Shown: positions 16,400-27,750, counted from the first letter of the stretch. The stretch: 64,000 bases of DNA from Parasedimentitalea psychrophila (GCF_030285785.1 NZ_CP127247.1:4673501-4737500), one strand, 5' to 3'. Numbers and translations: made by a program. Notes: generated by a model not told the origin, from the sequence alone.

Positions 16400-17040
16400 T
16401 TGCTATCCATCCAACATCGCTGCTGAATGTTGGGCTGTAATATTCCCAGCGCTCGGGCATCGTCAAGCGGTGTTTCGGCTTTTTCGCAGCTTTCCGGAAA
16501 AAAAATGCACTTCCCCGGACAAGTCGCTGTAAATAAGCACTTACTCTCGCCGGGGATGATCTCCAAAAGCCACCAATTCTTCCGGGTATACCGGCGTGCC
16601 GTGCAGAAGCGACCCGAATGGCATCTGCAGGTCCCTGCAGGCGCCCCAGGTTCTCTGAAACAGCGCCAGGTCTGGCGCCGTCAGGCATTGATTCTGCCGC
16701 CGTCGGCGTTGATTCAATGGGGTCGCTTATCCATTGCATGGATTTTCAGTCACCACGCGCCCCAAGAGGACCCTGCACCCTGCCTTAACCAGGCCTGCAG
16801 CGAGCCGGGCGGGCTGATTGCCCAGGTCCGGCAGATATCTCCATTTTAGGGAAAATTCTATCTATGCAATTCCTGCCATTAGCACTCCTTTAGCACCTGT
16901 TGCGCCAATGTCTGCTTGCATATCGGACCGGGCAGCACGACTGCCTCCGGCCGACCACAACTGTCAGAAACGACATGAGAAGCCATGCCCGTCAGGGCCG
17001 AATACGCTGGGTAAAATCCTGGCAGATCAAGGAACAGAAT
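16400..17040. other. Long intergenic region between tRNA-Asp and flagellin genes
   Basis: About 640 bp should hold the tRNA-Asp array promoter (minus strand) and the flagellin promoter and leader (plus strand). Open stretches on both strands lack family resemblance. A short palindrome CTGCAGGTCCCTGCAG lies near 16625. No sigma-54 or sigma-28 consensus could be assigned with confidence. Confidence 0.5.
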
Positions 17041-17886
17041 ATGACCAGCATTTTGACCAACAGTGGCGCAATGGTTGCCCTGCAAACTCTGCAATCCGTG
17101 AACAACAACCTGACCGATGCGCAAAACGAGATTTCGACCGGGAAACAGGTTGGGGCCGCCAAAGACAACGCCGCCGTCTGGGCCATTTCCAAAACCATGG
17201 AATCTGACATTGCAGGCTTCAACGCGATCTCGGAAAGCCTGGCCATTGGCGAAGCGACTGTCGCCGTGGCCTCTGCCGGCGCCGAACAGATCGTGGATAA
17301 ACTGATCGAAATCAAAGAGCTGATTGTTTCCGCTCAGTCCGAGAACGTCGATCACGACAAAATTCAGCTCGACATTGACAAGAAGTCCGCTCAGGTTGCT
17401 GCGATTATTTCTGCGGCCCAGTTCAACGGCGCCAACCTGCTAGCATCTGACATCGACGGCAATTCCACCACTCAACTGGGTGTTCTGGCCTCGCTTGACC
17501 GTATCGGCGCAACCGGTACGCCCACAGGCACTAAAATTCTCATTGATACGGTTGATTTTGAAGCCGACATTGATCTTACCGGCATGCAGACAATTTCCGA
17601 TTCCACTGAAGCGGCCCAAGCCATGATTGACATCGAGCTCTTCCTGGAAAAGGCCATTACCGGCGCGGCGCAACTGGGGTCCGACAGCGCCCGCCTGAAG
17701 GACCAGGGCGAATTTGTCTCCAAGCTGACCGATTCCATGAAAATGGGTGTCAGCGCGATGACCGATACCGACATGGAAGAGGCCTCGGCGCGATTGAAAG
17801 CCCTGCAAACCCAGCAGCAACTGGCGGTGCAATCGCTGTCGATTGCCAATAGCGCGCCAGAAACACTGATGACACTGTTCCGCTAA
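17041..17886 (+). CDS. fliC: Flagellin
   Basis: The 281-aa filament subunit is exported through the flagellar type III apparatus. The conserved N-terminal helix (SILTNSGAMVALQTLQSVNNNL, then QNEISTGKQVGAAKDNAAVWAIS) and C-terminal helix (ARLKALQTQQQLAVQSLSIANSAPETLMTLFR) are intact. The variable centre is short, as in alphaproteobacterial flagellins. ATG 17041 (MTSILTN) follows AAGGAAC; a longer upstream frame has no flagellin similarity. FlaF and FlbT regulators follow directly. Confidence 0.96.
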   Translation: MTSILTNSGAMVALQTLQSVNNNLTDAQNEISTGKQVGAAKDNAAVWAISKTMESDIAGFNAISESLAIGEATVAVASAGAEQIVDKLIEIKELIVSAQSENVDHDKIQLDIDKKSAQVAAIISAAQFNGANLLASDIDGNSTTQLGVLASLDRIGATGTPTGTKILIDTVDFEADIDLTGMQTISDSTEAAQAMIDIELFLEKAITGAAQLGSDSARLKDQGEFVSKLTDSMKMGVSAMTDTDMEEASARLKALQTQQQLAVQSLSIANSAPETLMTLFR

Positions 17887-17962
17887 GAACTCTGAGCCGG
17901 GGCGTCACCGCGCCCCGGCTTCCCATCTCAGAGAATCTGAAGATACTACGTAAGGAATTGAC

Positions 17963-18334
17963 GTGAACGCGCTCAGACATGCGAAGCAAGCCTATTCGGC
18001 GGCAAAAGCCCCGACCCGCACCCTTAAAAACCTTGAGTACGACGCCATTGCGCGGGTGACTCACCGGCTGGTTGCAGCCGCAAACAAGGGCCCCGACGGG
18101 TTCAACACTCTGGCAGCTGCCCTCACCGACAATCGCAAGCTGTGGTCCATTTTCATGGCCGATATTGCCAGCCCCAACAACCAGCTGCCGTTGGAGCTGA
18201 AGGACCATCTCACCTATCTGACCGAGTTCACGCGACAACACACCAGTAAAGTGCTGGCCCGCAAAGCCGGCGTCACACCTCTGGTTGAAATCAACACGGC
18301 CATTATGCGTGGCCTACGAAGCGGAGCCCCATGA
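17963..18334 (+). CDS. flaF: Flagellar biosynthesis regulator FlaF
   Basis: The 123-aa protein starts at GTG 17963 behind TAAGGAA. FlaF is required for flagellin synthesis in Caulobacter and relatives, where it works against FlbT. Family features include the N-terminal AYSAAKAPTRTLKNLEYDAIARVT segment and DNRKLWSIFMADIASPNN. Its stop lies one base before the flbT start. Confidence 0.93.
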   Translation: MNALRHAKQAYSAAKAPTRTLKNLEYDAIARVTHRLVAAANKGPDGFNTLAAALTDNRKLWSIFMADIASPNNQLPLELKDHLTYLTEFTRQHTSKVLARKAGVTPLVEINTAIMRGLRSGAP

Positions 18335-18335
18335 A

Positions 18336-18740
18336 ATGAGCGGACTTGTCCTTAAACTTGCCCCCAAAGAACGCGTTCTGGTCAATGGCGCGGTGATTGA
18401 AAACGGCGACCGGCGCAGCCGGTTGTCGATCGTAACGCCGGACGCCAATATCCTGCGCCTGCGCGATGCAATCCACCCCGAGGACGCCAACACTCCGGTG
18501 CGTCGGGTCTGTTACGCCGCCCAGCTGGTCCTGACCGGCGACATCGATCCGCAGGAGGATCGGTTGCCGATGCTGCGCCGCATCGAAGACCTGAGCCAGG
18601 TCTTCACCGACCCCGACAGCCGCACCTCACTGGCCGAGGCGACGGAGGCGGTGATCCAGAACAACCACTATCGCTGCCTCAAGGCGCTGCGCTGCCTACT
18701 GCCGCGCGAGGAAAGATTAATCGCGGTGAACCCAACATAA
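18336..18740 (+). CDS. flbT: Flagellar biosynthesis repressor FlbT
   Basis: The 134-aa protein binds the flagellin mRNA leader and limits translation in Caulobacter. The sequence LVLKLAPKERVLVNGAVIENGDRRSRLSIVTPDANILRLRDAI is characteristic. ATG 18336 (MSGLVLKL) is one base after the flaF stop, suggesting coupled translation. The long untranslated stretch ahead of fliC is where such control would act. Confidence 0.94.
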   Translation: MSGLVLKLAPKERVLVNGAVIENGDRRSRLSIVTPDANILRLRDAIHPEDANTPVRRVCYAAQLVLTGDIDPQEDRLPMLRRIEDLSQVFTDPDSRTSLAEATEAVIQNNHYRCLKALRCLLPREERLIAVNPT

Positions 18741-18806
18741 GCTTTAGCTTTCGGCCGATTGCTGCCAGAACAGCGGCATCAGCTAAATCCCCCTCTCAGC
18801 AAATGA

Positions 18807-18827
18807 GGCGCGTGTAGAACACGCGCC
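18807..18827. terminator. Hairpin between convergent flbT and queF
   Basis: GGCGCGTGT and ACACGCGCC form a 9-bp stem with a 3-nt loop, placed between two convergent genes. No T-run follows on either strand, so the assignment as terminator is tentative. Confidence 0.45.
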
Positions 18828-18874
18828 CCTCAGAGATCGCTGGGTCGGCGATCACAGGATCAGCCAGCATTTCA

Positions 18875-19342
18875 TTACCCCCGGCCACGATAGGTCGGAA
18901 CACCCTGATCAGGAATCCACACCCCCACAGGCTGCTCTCCGGTTTGATAAAAGATATCAATCGGAATTCCGCCGCGCGGATACCAATAGCCGCCGACCCT
19001 CAGCCATTGCGGCTGCAGCACCTCCACCAGTCGCTTGCCGATGGTAACCGTGCAATCCTCGTGAAAGGCACCGTGATTGCGGAACGACCCAAGGAAAAGT
19101 TTCAGCGATTTGCTTTCGACCAGCCAGTCACCAGGCACGTAATCCAGCACGATATGCGCAAAATCCGGTTGCCCGGTCATTGGGCACAGCGACGTGAACT
19201 CGGGGGCGGTAAAGCGGACCGCATAGTTAGTGCCAGCCTGAGGGTTCGGCACCCGTTCCAGCACCGCCTCTTCGGGCGAGTTCGGCAGCTTGGTCGCGCC
19301 GCCAAGTTGGGTCAGGTTTGCATAGATGTCTTCGTTTGCCAT
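18875..19342 (-). CDS. queF: NADPH-dependent 7-cyano-7-deazaguanine reductase QueF
   Basis: The 155-aa enzyme reduces preQ0 to preQ1, the last free-base step of queuosine synthesis. Cys53 in [12 protein letters not shown] forms the thioimide with substrate, and Asp60 and the [12 protein letters not shown] segment are conserved. The length fits the short (type I) QueF. It lies 71 nt downstream of queE in the same direction and may be read from the queCDE transcript. Confidence 0.96.
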   Translation of the reverse strand: MANEDIYANLTQLGGATKLPNSPEEAVLERVPNPQAGTNYAVRFTAPEFTSLCPMTGQPDFAHIVLDYVPGDWLVESKSLKLFLGSFRNHGAFHEDCTVTIGKRLVEVLQPQWLRVGGYWYPRGGIPIDIFYQTGEQPVGVWIPDQGVPTYRGRG

Positions 19343-19413
19343 TTGTCATATCCTTTGGTCACGGCGCGCCCTATTCCCGGTCAGTCATCCCTACCAGGCG
19401 GCCCGCCTTTTTG

Positions 19414-20133
19414 TCACACGCCGCGTTTGTTGCCCCAAACAAGCACATGCAGCTGCGGCAGAATGGTGGGGTCGTACCAGCGATCGCCCAGGGCTTTGTC
19501 GATCAGCCATTGATAACGGCTCATGATGCCGTCCAGGTCGATCTCGGCGTCGTCGGCGTCTGGCGGTGGTGGGGTATGATTGCCCGGTTGCAGATAGAGC
19601 GGCAGATCCGGGTAGCGCCGCGCGACCGCTCGCGCCCAGGCATAATCCACATCGTCAAAGACCACGATTTTCATCACCGTCTGCACCTGCCCGGCCCGCG
19701 CCAGACAATCCTCAAACCTGGCCCAGTCCACCGTTTCCCCCGAGGATGGCGGCTTGGGGCTGAGGATCAGCATCGACAGCGCGCTGAACCAGTCCTGCGC
19801 AACCGAGCCCTGGGTCTCCATGGCAAAACCATATCCCCGCGCCTTGCCCAGGGAGATCAGCGGCGCAAAGTTCTGGATCGCCGGGTTGCCGCCGGACAGC
19901 GACACCGTCAACGGTACCCCGCCTGAGAGCTCCTCGACCCGCGTCAGGATGGCCGCCGCAGTCATCCGTGACCAGTCATGACGATAGGCACTGTCCACCG
20001 CATGCAGGCTGTCACACCAGCTGCACCGGTAGTCACAGCCCCCGGCCCGCACAAAGACGGTCGGAACCCCGATCACCGCGCCCTCGCCCTGAATGGTTGG
20101 GCCAAATATTTCCGCGATACGCAGCGCACTCAT
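19414..20133 (-). CDS. queE: 7-carboxy-7-deazaguanine synthase QueE
   Basis: The 239-aa radical SAM enzyme converts carboxytetrahydropterin to CDG. The cluster motif is CDYRCSWC (Cys33, Cys37, Cys40), preceded by FGPTIQGEG, which binds substrate. An [10 protein letters not shown] segment contacts SAM. Its ATG overlaps the queD stop by 4 nt. Confidence 0.95.
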   Translation of the reverse strand: MSALRIAEIFGPTIQGEGAVIGVPTVFVRAGGCDYRCSWCDSLHAVDSAYRHDWSRMTAAAILTRVEELSGGVPLTVSLSGGNPAIQNFAPLISLGKARGYGFAMETQGSVAQDWFSALSMLILSPKPPSSGETVDWARFEDCLARAGQVQTVMKIVVFDDVDYAWARAVARRYPDLPLYLQPGNHTPPPPDADDAEIDLDGIMSRYQWLIDKALGDRWYDPTILPQLHVLVWGNKRGV

Positions 20134-20486
20134 GGTCTGTACTCGGCCCAGGTCTTGGGGGTCTCGCTGATTCGCACGGCGCTGGTCTGTGGCCAGTGTT
20201 TCTTGCAGAAATCAAAGATTTCCCTGGCCAGGAATTCCGAGGTGATCCCGTCATGGCCAAACACAACATTGAGATGGCGATGGTCCAATCCGTCGTCGAT
20301 CCAGGTCTTTAGCGGCTTTAACTCGCGGTAATCCAACACAAAACCGTTGCGGTCCAATGTCGCAGCACTCAGCTCGACCTCGACGATATAATTATGCCCA
20401 TGCAGCCGCGCGCAGGGGTGGTCATCCGGCAAGTTGCACAGCTGGTGACTGGCGGAAAAATGGAACTCTTTGGTGATGCGGAACAT
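20130..20486 (-). CDS. queD: 6-carboxytetrahydropterin synthase QueD
   Basis: The 118-aa zinc enzyme converts dihydroneopterin triphosphate to carboxytetrahydropterin. The Zn ligands His14, His29 and His31 and the catalytic Cys25 (CARLHGHNY) are present. ATG 20486 (MFRITKEF) overlaps the queC stop by one base (TGATG), and the stop overlaps queE, so the three genes form a tightly coupled operon. Confidence 0.95.
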   Translation of the reverse strand: MFRITKEFHFSASHQLCNLPDDHPCARLHGHNYIVEVELSAATLDRNGFVLDYRELKPLKTWIDDGLDHRHLNVVFGHDGITSEFLAREIFDFCKKHWPQTSAVRISETPKTWAEYRP

Positions 20487-21178
20487 CAGGACGCCTCCAC
20501 TACAGATTTCCAATAGTCGCGATCGGCATAATCAGTTGGATCGCTGATCCCCGCCAGATCAAAGGCCTCGCGGCGTTCCACACAGGTGCCACAGCGGCCA
20601 CAATGCAAGTCACCGCCTTTGTAACAGGACCAGGTATCGGCGAACGGGGTGTGGTGTCTGGCGCCCTCGGTCACAATCGCGGATTTTGGCACATGCACAA
20701 AAGGCGTATACAGCTTGACCGAGGCATAGCCATCCAGCGCCCGGTCCTGCATCACCTGAAATGCGTCGATAAAATCGGGGCGGCAGTCCGGGTAGATAAA
20801 GTGATCGCCGCCATGCACCGCTGCGGCAACGGCATCGGCCTGCTTGGCGGCGGCAACGCCAAAGGCAATGGCCAGCATGATCGCATTTCGATTGGGCACC
20901 ACCGTCACCTTCATGCTGTCTTCGGCGTAGTGGCCGTCTGGCACATCCACATCATCGGTCAGCGCAGAGCCGCTGAGAAACTGGCCAATGTGGCGCATGT
21001 CAATCAGCTCAAACGGCACCTCCAGCCGATCAGCTGCCCGTTCGGCAAATCTGAGCTCCTTTTTGTGACGCTGTCCATAGTCGAAAGAAATCAGGCCGAC
21101 CAATTCCTGTTCCGCGGCCACCTTATGGGCAAGCGAAACCGAATCGAGTCCGCCTGAGCAGATAACGAGTGTCTTCAT
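20486..21178 (-). CDS. queC: 7-cyano-7-deazaguanine synthase QueC
   Basis: The 230-aa ATP-dependent enzyme makes preQ0 from CDG and ammonia. The PP-loop SGGLDS lies at residues ~8-13, and the C-terminal CxxCxxC (CGRCGTC), with a cysteine about eight residues earlier, binds zinc. ATG 21178 (MKTLVICSGG) is the usual family start; ATG 21190 would add four residues. A structured leader at 21208-21263 precedes the operon. Confidence 0.95.
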   Translation of the reverse strand: MKTLVICSGGLDSVSLAHKVAAEQELVGLISFDYGQRHKKELRFAERAADRLEVPFELIDMRHIGQFLSGSALTDDVDVPDGHYAEDSMKVTVVPNRNAIMLAIAFGVAAAKQADAVAAAVHGGDHFIYPDCRPDFIDAFQVMQDRALDGYASVKLYTPFVHVPKSAIVTEGARHHTPFADTWSCYKGGDLHCGRCGTCVERREAFDLAGISDPTDYADRDYWKSVVEAS

Positions 21179-21207
21179 TTTCAGATCCATGTTTTATAAG
21201 CCGGGTT

Positions 21208-21263
21208 GGCTGCGACCGGCGCTCACACCGTGTGAGCAGTGCGTCTATAGCACAGTCGCAGCC
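21208..21263 (-). promoter_or_regulatory. Putative structured leader of the queCDE operon
   Basis: GGCTGCGAC at one end pairs with GTCGCAGCC at the other (9 bp). Inside are two hairpins, GCTCACA/TGTGAGC and GTGC/GCAC, giving a three-way junction 18 nt before ATG 21190. It does not match the preQ1-I consensus I know. A TATAGA-like -10 box also lies within it, so it may instead be a promoter/operator. Confidence 0.35.
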
Positions 21264-21318
21264 TGGGGAAAACCACATTGCGGTCCTCCCCTTGGCCTAT
21301 GGATCTTAGCCGACCAGT

Positions 21319-22722
21319 TTAGCCAACCAGTGACGGCAGGTACAAAACGATACCCGGAAAAGCCACTAGCAGGGCGATGGTCACCCCGTCGGCAATGAAA
21401 AACGGCATCACGCCGCGGAACACGTCCTGTACCGTCAGATCATCGCGCACCCCTGCCACCACAAAGCAGTTCAACCCGATTGGCGGGGTGATCAGGCAGA
21501 ACTCGGCCATTTTCACCACCAGGATGCCAAACCAGATCGCGCACATGGTGCCACTCATGCCAAAGGCACTGTCAGCAGCGGCAACGCTCTCGCCACCATT
21601 CAGCGCCATCACCGCCGGGTAGACAACAGGCAGCGTCAGCAACAGCATGCCAATGGCATCCATGAACATGCCCAACACTGCATAGGCCAGCAAAATGCAG
21701 ATCAGGATCACCATCGGCGCCATATCCAGGCTGGTGATCCAGTCCGAGAACGCCCCAGGCAGATCAGCAAAGCCCAGGAAGCGCACATAGATAAGCACGC
21801 CCCAGATGATAGTGAAAATCATCACCGTCAGCTTGGCGGTTTCCAGCAGTGCAGATTTCAACTGCTCCCATTTCATGCCGTTGTAGATCGCCATGCAGAA
21901 CACAACAAATGCCCCCAGTGCGCCGCCTTCGGTCGGGGTGCCCCAAGCCTGGTCTCCGAAAGGATTGTAGACAAAGCAAATGATGATCACGACGACAAAG
22001 ATGATTGGCATGGCGGCAGGCAGAGATTCAAACCGCTGGCGCCAAGTATAGCCGGTCACTGGCGGACCGACATTTTTGAACACCACCGCGATGCCAACGA
22101 TCAGCATCACATAGACCACAGCACTAAAAGCACCGGGAATGAACCCGGCCAGCAGCAGCTTGCCCACGTCCTGTTCCACGATGATCGCATAGATCACCAG
22201 AATCGCCGAAGGCGGGATCAGCGAGGCCAGGGTGCCAGCCGCAGCGACAACACCGGCGGCGAACTGCTTGTTGTAACCAAGCGCCAGCATTTCCGGGATG
22301 GCAATGCGGGCAAAGACAGCCGAGGTGGCCACCGAGGCGCCAGAGACCGCGGCAAAGCCCGCCGTGGCAAACACCGTCGCCACCGCCAGCCCGCCGGGCA
22401 ACCAGGCGATCCAACGCTTGGCGGCCTCAAACAGCGCCTTGGTCAGGCCGGCATAATAGGCCAGATAACCGATCAGGATAAAGGTCGGGATCAGGCTCAA
22501 CGCCTGGCTTGAGACCTTTGAGTGCGGCACCTGCCCTGCCACCTTGACCGAAACGGTCAGGGCTTTGAGGAATTTATCCGGTGCATAGCCAAACTTGGCC
22601 CAGAAAATCCACACCAGTCCAACAAGGCCGGCCATTGCAGCGGCAAAGGCCACCCGCATTCCAGCCACCACCATAACCAGCATAAAGCCGGTGACCCAAA
22701 GGCCAATTTCGATTGGTTCCAT
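21319..22722 (-). CDS. dctM: TRAP transporter large permease (DctM family)
   Basis: The 467-aa membrane protein of the IT superfamily has about 12 hydrophobic segments. Family motifs include FILIGYLAYYAGLTKALFEAA, GASVATSAVFARIAIPEML, SLIPPSAILVIYA and GMFMDAIGMLLLTLPVVYP. It carries substrate in exchange for sodium. ATG 22722 (MEPIEIGLW) is the family start; the open frame further upstream runs inside dctQ. It lies 12 nt after dctQ. Confidence 0.93.
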   Translation of the reverse strand: MEPIEIGLWVTGFMLVMVVAGMRVAFAAAMAGLVGLVWIFWAKFGYAPDKFLKALTVSVKVAGQVPHSKVSSQALSLIPTFILIGYLAYYAGLTKALFEAAKRWIAWLPGGLAVATVFATAGFAAVSGASVATSAVFARIAIPEMLALGYNKQFAAGVVAAAGTLASLIPPSAILVIYAIIVEQDVGKLLLAGFIPGAFSAVVYVMLIVGIAVVFKNVGPPVTGYTWRQRFESLPAAMPIIFVVVIIICFVYNPFGDQAWGTPTEGGALGAFVVFCMAIYNGMKWEQLKSALLETAKLTVMIFTIIWGVLIYVRFLGFADLPGAFSDWITSLDMAPMVILICILLAYAVLGMFMDAIGMLLLTLPVVYPAVMALNGGESVAAADSAFGMSGTMCAIWFGILVVKMAEFCLITPPIGLNCFVVAGVRDDLTVQDVFRGVMPFFIADGVTIALLVAFPGIVLYLPSLVG

Positions 22723-22733
22723 GTTCCTGCCCC

Positions 22734-23393
22734 TTAGTCTTCTGTGCCGCTGTTGACGGCGCCGGTGTCGGCCCCGCTCAGCTGGTCTGCTTCTGCTGCC
22801 GCCTGCGCCGCCGCGCTTTGCACCAGTGGCACCGCCACCGGGTGTCTCAGCCCCAGAACCAGTGCGCGCCCATAGCCCCAGGCCTGCAACACCAGTCGCA
22901 GGCACAGCACCGAAAATGCCACCGGCACCAGCAGTTTGGCAGGCCAGATCGGCAGGCTGATATCGATCGAGCTGTCCCGGCTCCACAGCGGTGCGGCGAA
23001 ATCAAACGAGCGGCTGAAATGCGAGTAGCTGCCCCAGACCAGCGCCAGCATCAGCAGCAGGATCAGCAGCACCGAGATCAGCTCGAACAGCCACAGGGCG
23101 CGCCCCTTCAGGGCTGCGACCAGAATATCCATGCGGATATGGCCACCGTCGCGCTGCACATAGGAAATCCCCATAAAAGCAATCAGCGGCATCGCTTGTT
23201 CAATCCAGTCAACATAGCCCGGCAAAGGCGCGTTAAACGCATTGCGCCCGCCCACCGAAACCACCGCCAGCACCATCAATGAAAACACTGCCAAGCCGCT
23301 GACCAGCGCCAGCAGCTGCTCTAACTTCAGCAACTGACCATCCAACCGGCTGATCAGACTGCCATCTTCTAAAACCGCAGCGCTTGTCGCCAT
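22734..23393 (-). CDS. dctQ: TRAP transporter small permease (DctQ family)
   Basis: The 219-aa protein has four predicted membrane helices, the DctQ arrangement, with the typical PGYVDWIEQAMPLIAFMGISYVQRDGGHIRMDIL region. The C-terminal ~45 residues are Ala-rich and probably flexible. It works with DctM and DctP; the substrate is unknown. Confidence 0.92.
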   Translation of the reverse strand: MATSAAVLEDGSLISRLDGQLLKLEQLLALVSGLAVFSLMVLAVVSVGGRNAFNAPLPGYVDWIEQAMPLIAFMGISYVQRDGGHIRMDILVAALKGRALWLFELISVLLILLLMLALVWGSYSHFSRSFDFAAPLWSRDSSIDISLPIWPAKLLVPVAFSVLCLRLVLQAWGYGRALVLGLRHPVAVPLVQSAAAQAAAEADQLSGADTGAVNSGTED

Positions 23394-23429
23394 GGAACAG
23401 ATCCTCGTCTATATATTGAAATCAAAATG

Positions 23430-23451
23430 GGCCGGGCAATGCTGCCCGGCC
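23430..23451 (-). terminator. Hairpin between dctP and dctQ
   Basis: GGCCGGGCA and TGCCCGGCC form a 9-bp stem with a 4-nt loop, 20 nt after the dctP stop, followed on the minus strand by an ATTTTGATTTC stretch. Such attenuating or stabilising hairpins commonly raise binding-protein output above permease output. Confidence 0.65.
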
Positions 23452-23470
23452 CCAATCACATATCGCCGGC

Positions 23471-24481
23471 TTACTTGCGGGTGTCAGCCAGAGTGTCCAT
23501 CAGCAGGTCATACAGCTCTTGTGCGGGAATACCCTGCGCCGTCATGTCCGAAATCCACTGTTCGCGAATTGGATCGGCTGCCACGGTGCGGAACTCGGCC
23601 AGCTGTGCTTCGGAAAACTCAACCTTATGCACACCCTTTTCGTCCAGCACTTCATCCCACTTGGCCAAGAGCTCGCCATAGTTGGCGAGGTAGTGCGAAA
23701 TCGCCTCATCGACCGAGCTGTCCAGCGCCTCACGCTCACCATCGCTGAGCGCATCATAGGCATCAGTATTGACCACCACCGGGCAGTTCACGGTGCCCGG
23801 GTTCAGGTTTGCAGTCCACCAATCGGCGCGGTTGATGGTGCCATAGGACAAATGCGCATGCTGAGCAAAGGCCACAGTATCAACAACACCGGATTCCATC
23901 GCGTTATAGGCTTCGGTTGCGGTCACGGATGTTGGCACCGCACCAACAGCGGCAAAGGCCTTGCCGATACCACCGGTGGCCCGAACCCGCATATCCTTGA
24001 ACGAGTCCAGTGTCGCGCGCGGATCACCTGTGCCAACCAGATTGTACTGCGGCATGGGCGAGGTCATCAGCAGCTTGGCGTTCCAGCGGGCCAGATCAGC
24101 CTGAACGGCCGGATGCGCATAGACCGCATTGGCAACGGCGACTTCTTCTTCCAGCGTATTCACCCCCAGGAATGGCAGTTCCAGCACGGTGATGGTTGGG
24201 TTCTTGTCGCGGTGATAGCCCGCACAGAACTGTGCCATCTCAAAGGCACCAATGGAAATTCCGTCCAGGTTTTCTTTGTTCTTGGACAGCCCACCGTAGG
24301 AGATATTCAGCGTGAAATCGCCATTGGTCTTTTCGCTGACCAGTTCAGCCAGACGTTCAACATGTTCGGTAAAGGCGCGGCGCTTACCCCAGACAGAGAC
24401 ATTCCACTCCGTGGCGGCAGCTTCCGAGACAATGGCAAATCCCGCTGTGGCCATCAGGGCCGCGGTCAACATCTTGGTCAT
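23471..24481 (-). CDS. dctP: TRAP transporter periplasmic binding protein (DctP family)
   Basis: The 336-aa protein has a Sec signal peptide (MTKMLTAALMATAGFAIVSEAAA, cleavage near residue 23). The DctP fold follows: ELPFLGVNTLEEE, the conserved arginine region DMRVRATGGIGKAFAAVGAVP, and EAYNAMESGVVD. The last segment resembles uptake systems for organic acids, but the ligand cannot be set. ATG 24481 is chosen for the signal peptide. It is the first gene of the dctPQM operon. Confidence 0.93.
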   Translation of the reverse strand: MTKMLTAALMATAGFAIVSEAAATEWNVSVWGKRRAFTEHVERLAELVSEKTNGDFTLNISYGGLSKNKENLDGISIGAFEMAQFCAGYHRDKNPTITVLELPFLGVNTLEEEVAVANAVYAHPAVQADLARWNAKLLMTSPMPQYNLVGTGDPRATLDSFKDMRVRATGGIGKAFAAVGAVPTSVTATEAYNAMESGVVDTVAFAQHAHLSYGTINRADWWTANLNPGTVNCPVVVNTDAYDALSDGEREALDSSVDEAISHYLANYGELLAKWDEVLDEKGVHKVEFSEAQLAEFRTVAADPIREQWISDMTAQGIPAQELYDLLMDTLADTRK

Positions 24482-24986
24482 AATTTCTCTCCCTATTTGC
24501 ACCCTTGATACGAGGCACTTATCGGCCAAACTAGCGATAAGACCTGCCGCTGCCAAGCCCTGCGCGCCACAAGATCACGCCGCTATTATCAGGCGGGGAA
24601 AAGGTTTGAAATTCCGCTTGCCGACACTGCAAGAAAGCGGCCGGAGTCGCCTAATCCTCCAGGTTGCCACTAAATGTCACATCTATACTCTGCATCAAAA
24701 TTGACTTTCGCAGCCCTTGGCAAAATGGCAGATTGGCTTCAACCACAGGCATCAGTGACAACAAAATCCTTTCAATTCAATGATATCCCAGCCCCTTACT
24801 GTATCAAGTTTACTGATTGCTGGGGTCATCGGAAAATCGTTTACAAGCAAATCGTTATTTTCCCGTCGCTTATTCACATATTTTCAACCTGCTCTATGAT
24901 CATCGACGAGGAATAAACCGGTTTGACAGAACTGCCCTAGGGCTGTGCTGTGCCAAGCTGAGAACATTAAGAGGGAGGGACCCAGG
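24482..24986. other. Divergent promoter region dctP / acs
   Basis: About 500 bp, noticeably AT-richer from 24660 to 24900 than the neighbouring genes. TTGACA at 24922 is a possible -35 element for acs. A plus-strand open stretch (24674-24916) has no recognisable similarity or good ribosome site, so I do not call it a gene. Confidence 0.5.
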
Positions 24987-26945
<1,959 letters not shown>

Positions 26946-26949
26946 GGGG

Positions 26950-27639
26950 ATGAGCATGGAAGCCGACACACTTATCACCCCGGCAGTTCTGATATTGCTG
27001 GGACCACCCGGGGCCGGCAAGGGCACCCAGGCCCGTATGCTGGAAGAACGGTTCGGCCTGGTGCAACTGTCAACGGGTGACTTACTGCGCGCCGCCGTCG
27101 GTGCCGGCACCGAAGCAGGCAAAGCGGCAAAGGCGGTGATGGAAGCCGGCGAATTGGTCAGCGACCAGATCGTCATCGACATCCTCAGGGATCGTCTGGC
27201 CGCGCCTGATTGCGCCAATGGGGTCATTCTGGATGGCTTCCCGCGGACCACGGTCCAGGCCGAAGCGCTGGATGATCTGCTGGCCGAGTCCAAACAGCAG
27301 ATCAACACAGCCATCAGCCTCAACGTCGATGACGCCGCGATGGTACAGCGCATATCAGGCCGCTTTACCTGTGGCAGCTGCGGTGAGGGCTATCATGACA
27401 GCTTCAAGGCTCCGGCCCGGGACGGGATCTGCGACAAATGCGGCGCCACAGATATGAAACGCCGCGCCGATGATAATGCCGAGACCGTTGGCGCCCGCCT
27501 GGAGGCCTATCACGCGCAGACCGCACCGCTGATTGCCTATTACGGCGACAAAGGCGTGCTGAAATCTGTCGATGCGATGGGGGAAATCCCCACCATCGCC
27601 ACTGCAATGGCGGCGCTGGCTGCTGATGCTATGCGCTGA
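26950..27639 (+). CDS. adk: Adenylate kinase
   Basis: The 229-aa enzyme interconverts ATP+AMP and 2 ADP, which suits its place directly after the AMP-forming acs. It has the P-loop GPPGAGKGTQ, the AMP-binding LSTGDLLRAAV and DGFPRT, and a LID domain with four zinc-type cysteines (CGSCGEGYH...CDKCGA). The ATG lies 4 nt after acs; ATG 26956 has better spacing from AAGGGG. It may be a second adk copy, since alphaproteobacterial adk often sits in the ribosomal protein region. Confidence 0.92.
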   Translation: MSMEADTLITPAVLILLGPPGAGKGTQARMLEERFGLVQLSTGDLLRAAVGAGTEAGKAAKAVMEAGELVSDQIVIDILRDRLAAPDCANGVILDGFPRTTVQAEALDDLLAESKQQINTAISLNVDDAAMVQRISGRFTCGSCGEGYHDSFKAPARDGICDKCGATDMKRRADDNAETVGARLEAYHAQTAPLIAYYGDKGVLKSVDAMGEIPTIATAMAALAADAMR

Positions 27640-27647
27640 TCTTATGC

Positions 27648-27668
27648 GGCCCCAGTCTTTCTGGGGCC
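27648..27668 (+). terminator. Hairpin after adenylate kinase
   Basis: GGCCCCAG and CTGGGGCC form an 8-bp stem 9 nt after the adk stop codon. There is no clear T-run, so termination is only likely. Confidence 0.5.
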
Positions 27669-27750
27669 CATGAACAATCTGCGCATTCCAGTGGACAATA
27701 CCCCTGCCCCATGTCAGTTCGGCAGCAGAGATCACTAAGGGTCACAGCAG

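Noticed and set aside
16900-17040. Longer flagellin start upstream of 17041
   Set aside because: The extra residues lack flagellin similarity, whereas ATG 17041 has the conserved N-terminus and a ribosome site.
21180-21300. Known preQ1 riboswitch upstream of queC
   Set aside because: The class I pattern (short hairpin followed by an A-rich tail pairing into the loop) could not be matched; only a generic structured leader is claimed.
24674-24916. 80-codon open stretch upstream of acs
   Set aside because: No ribosome site, no similarity and AT-rich composition; treated as promoter region.
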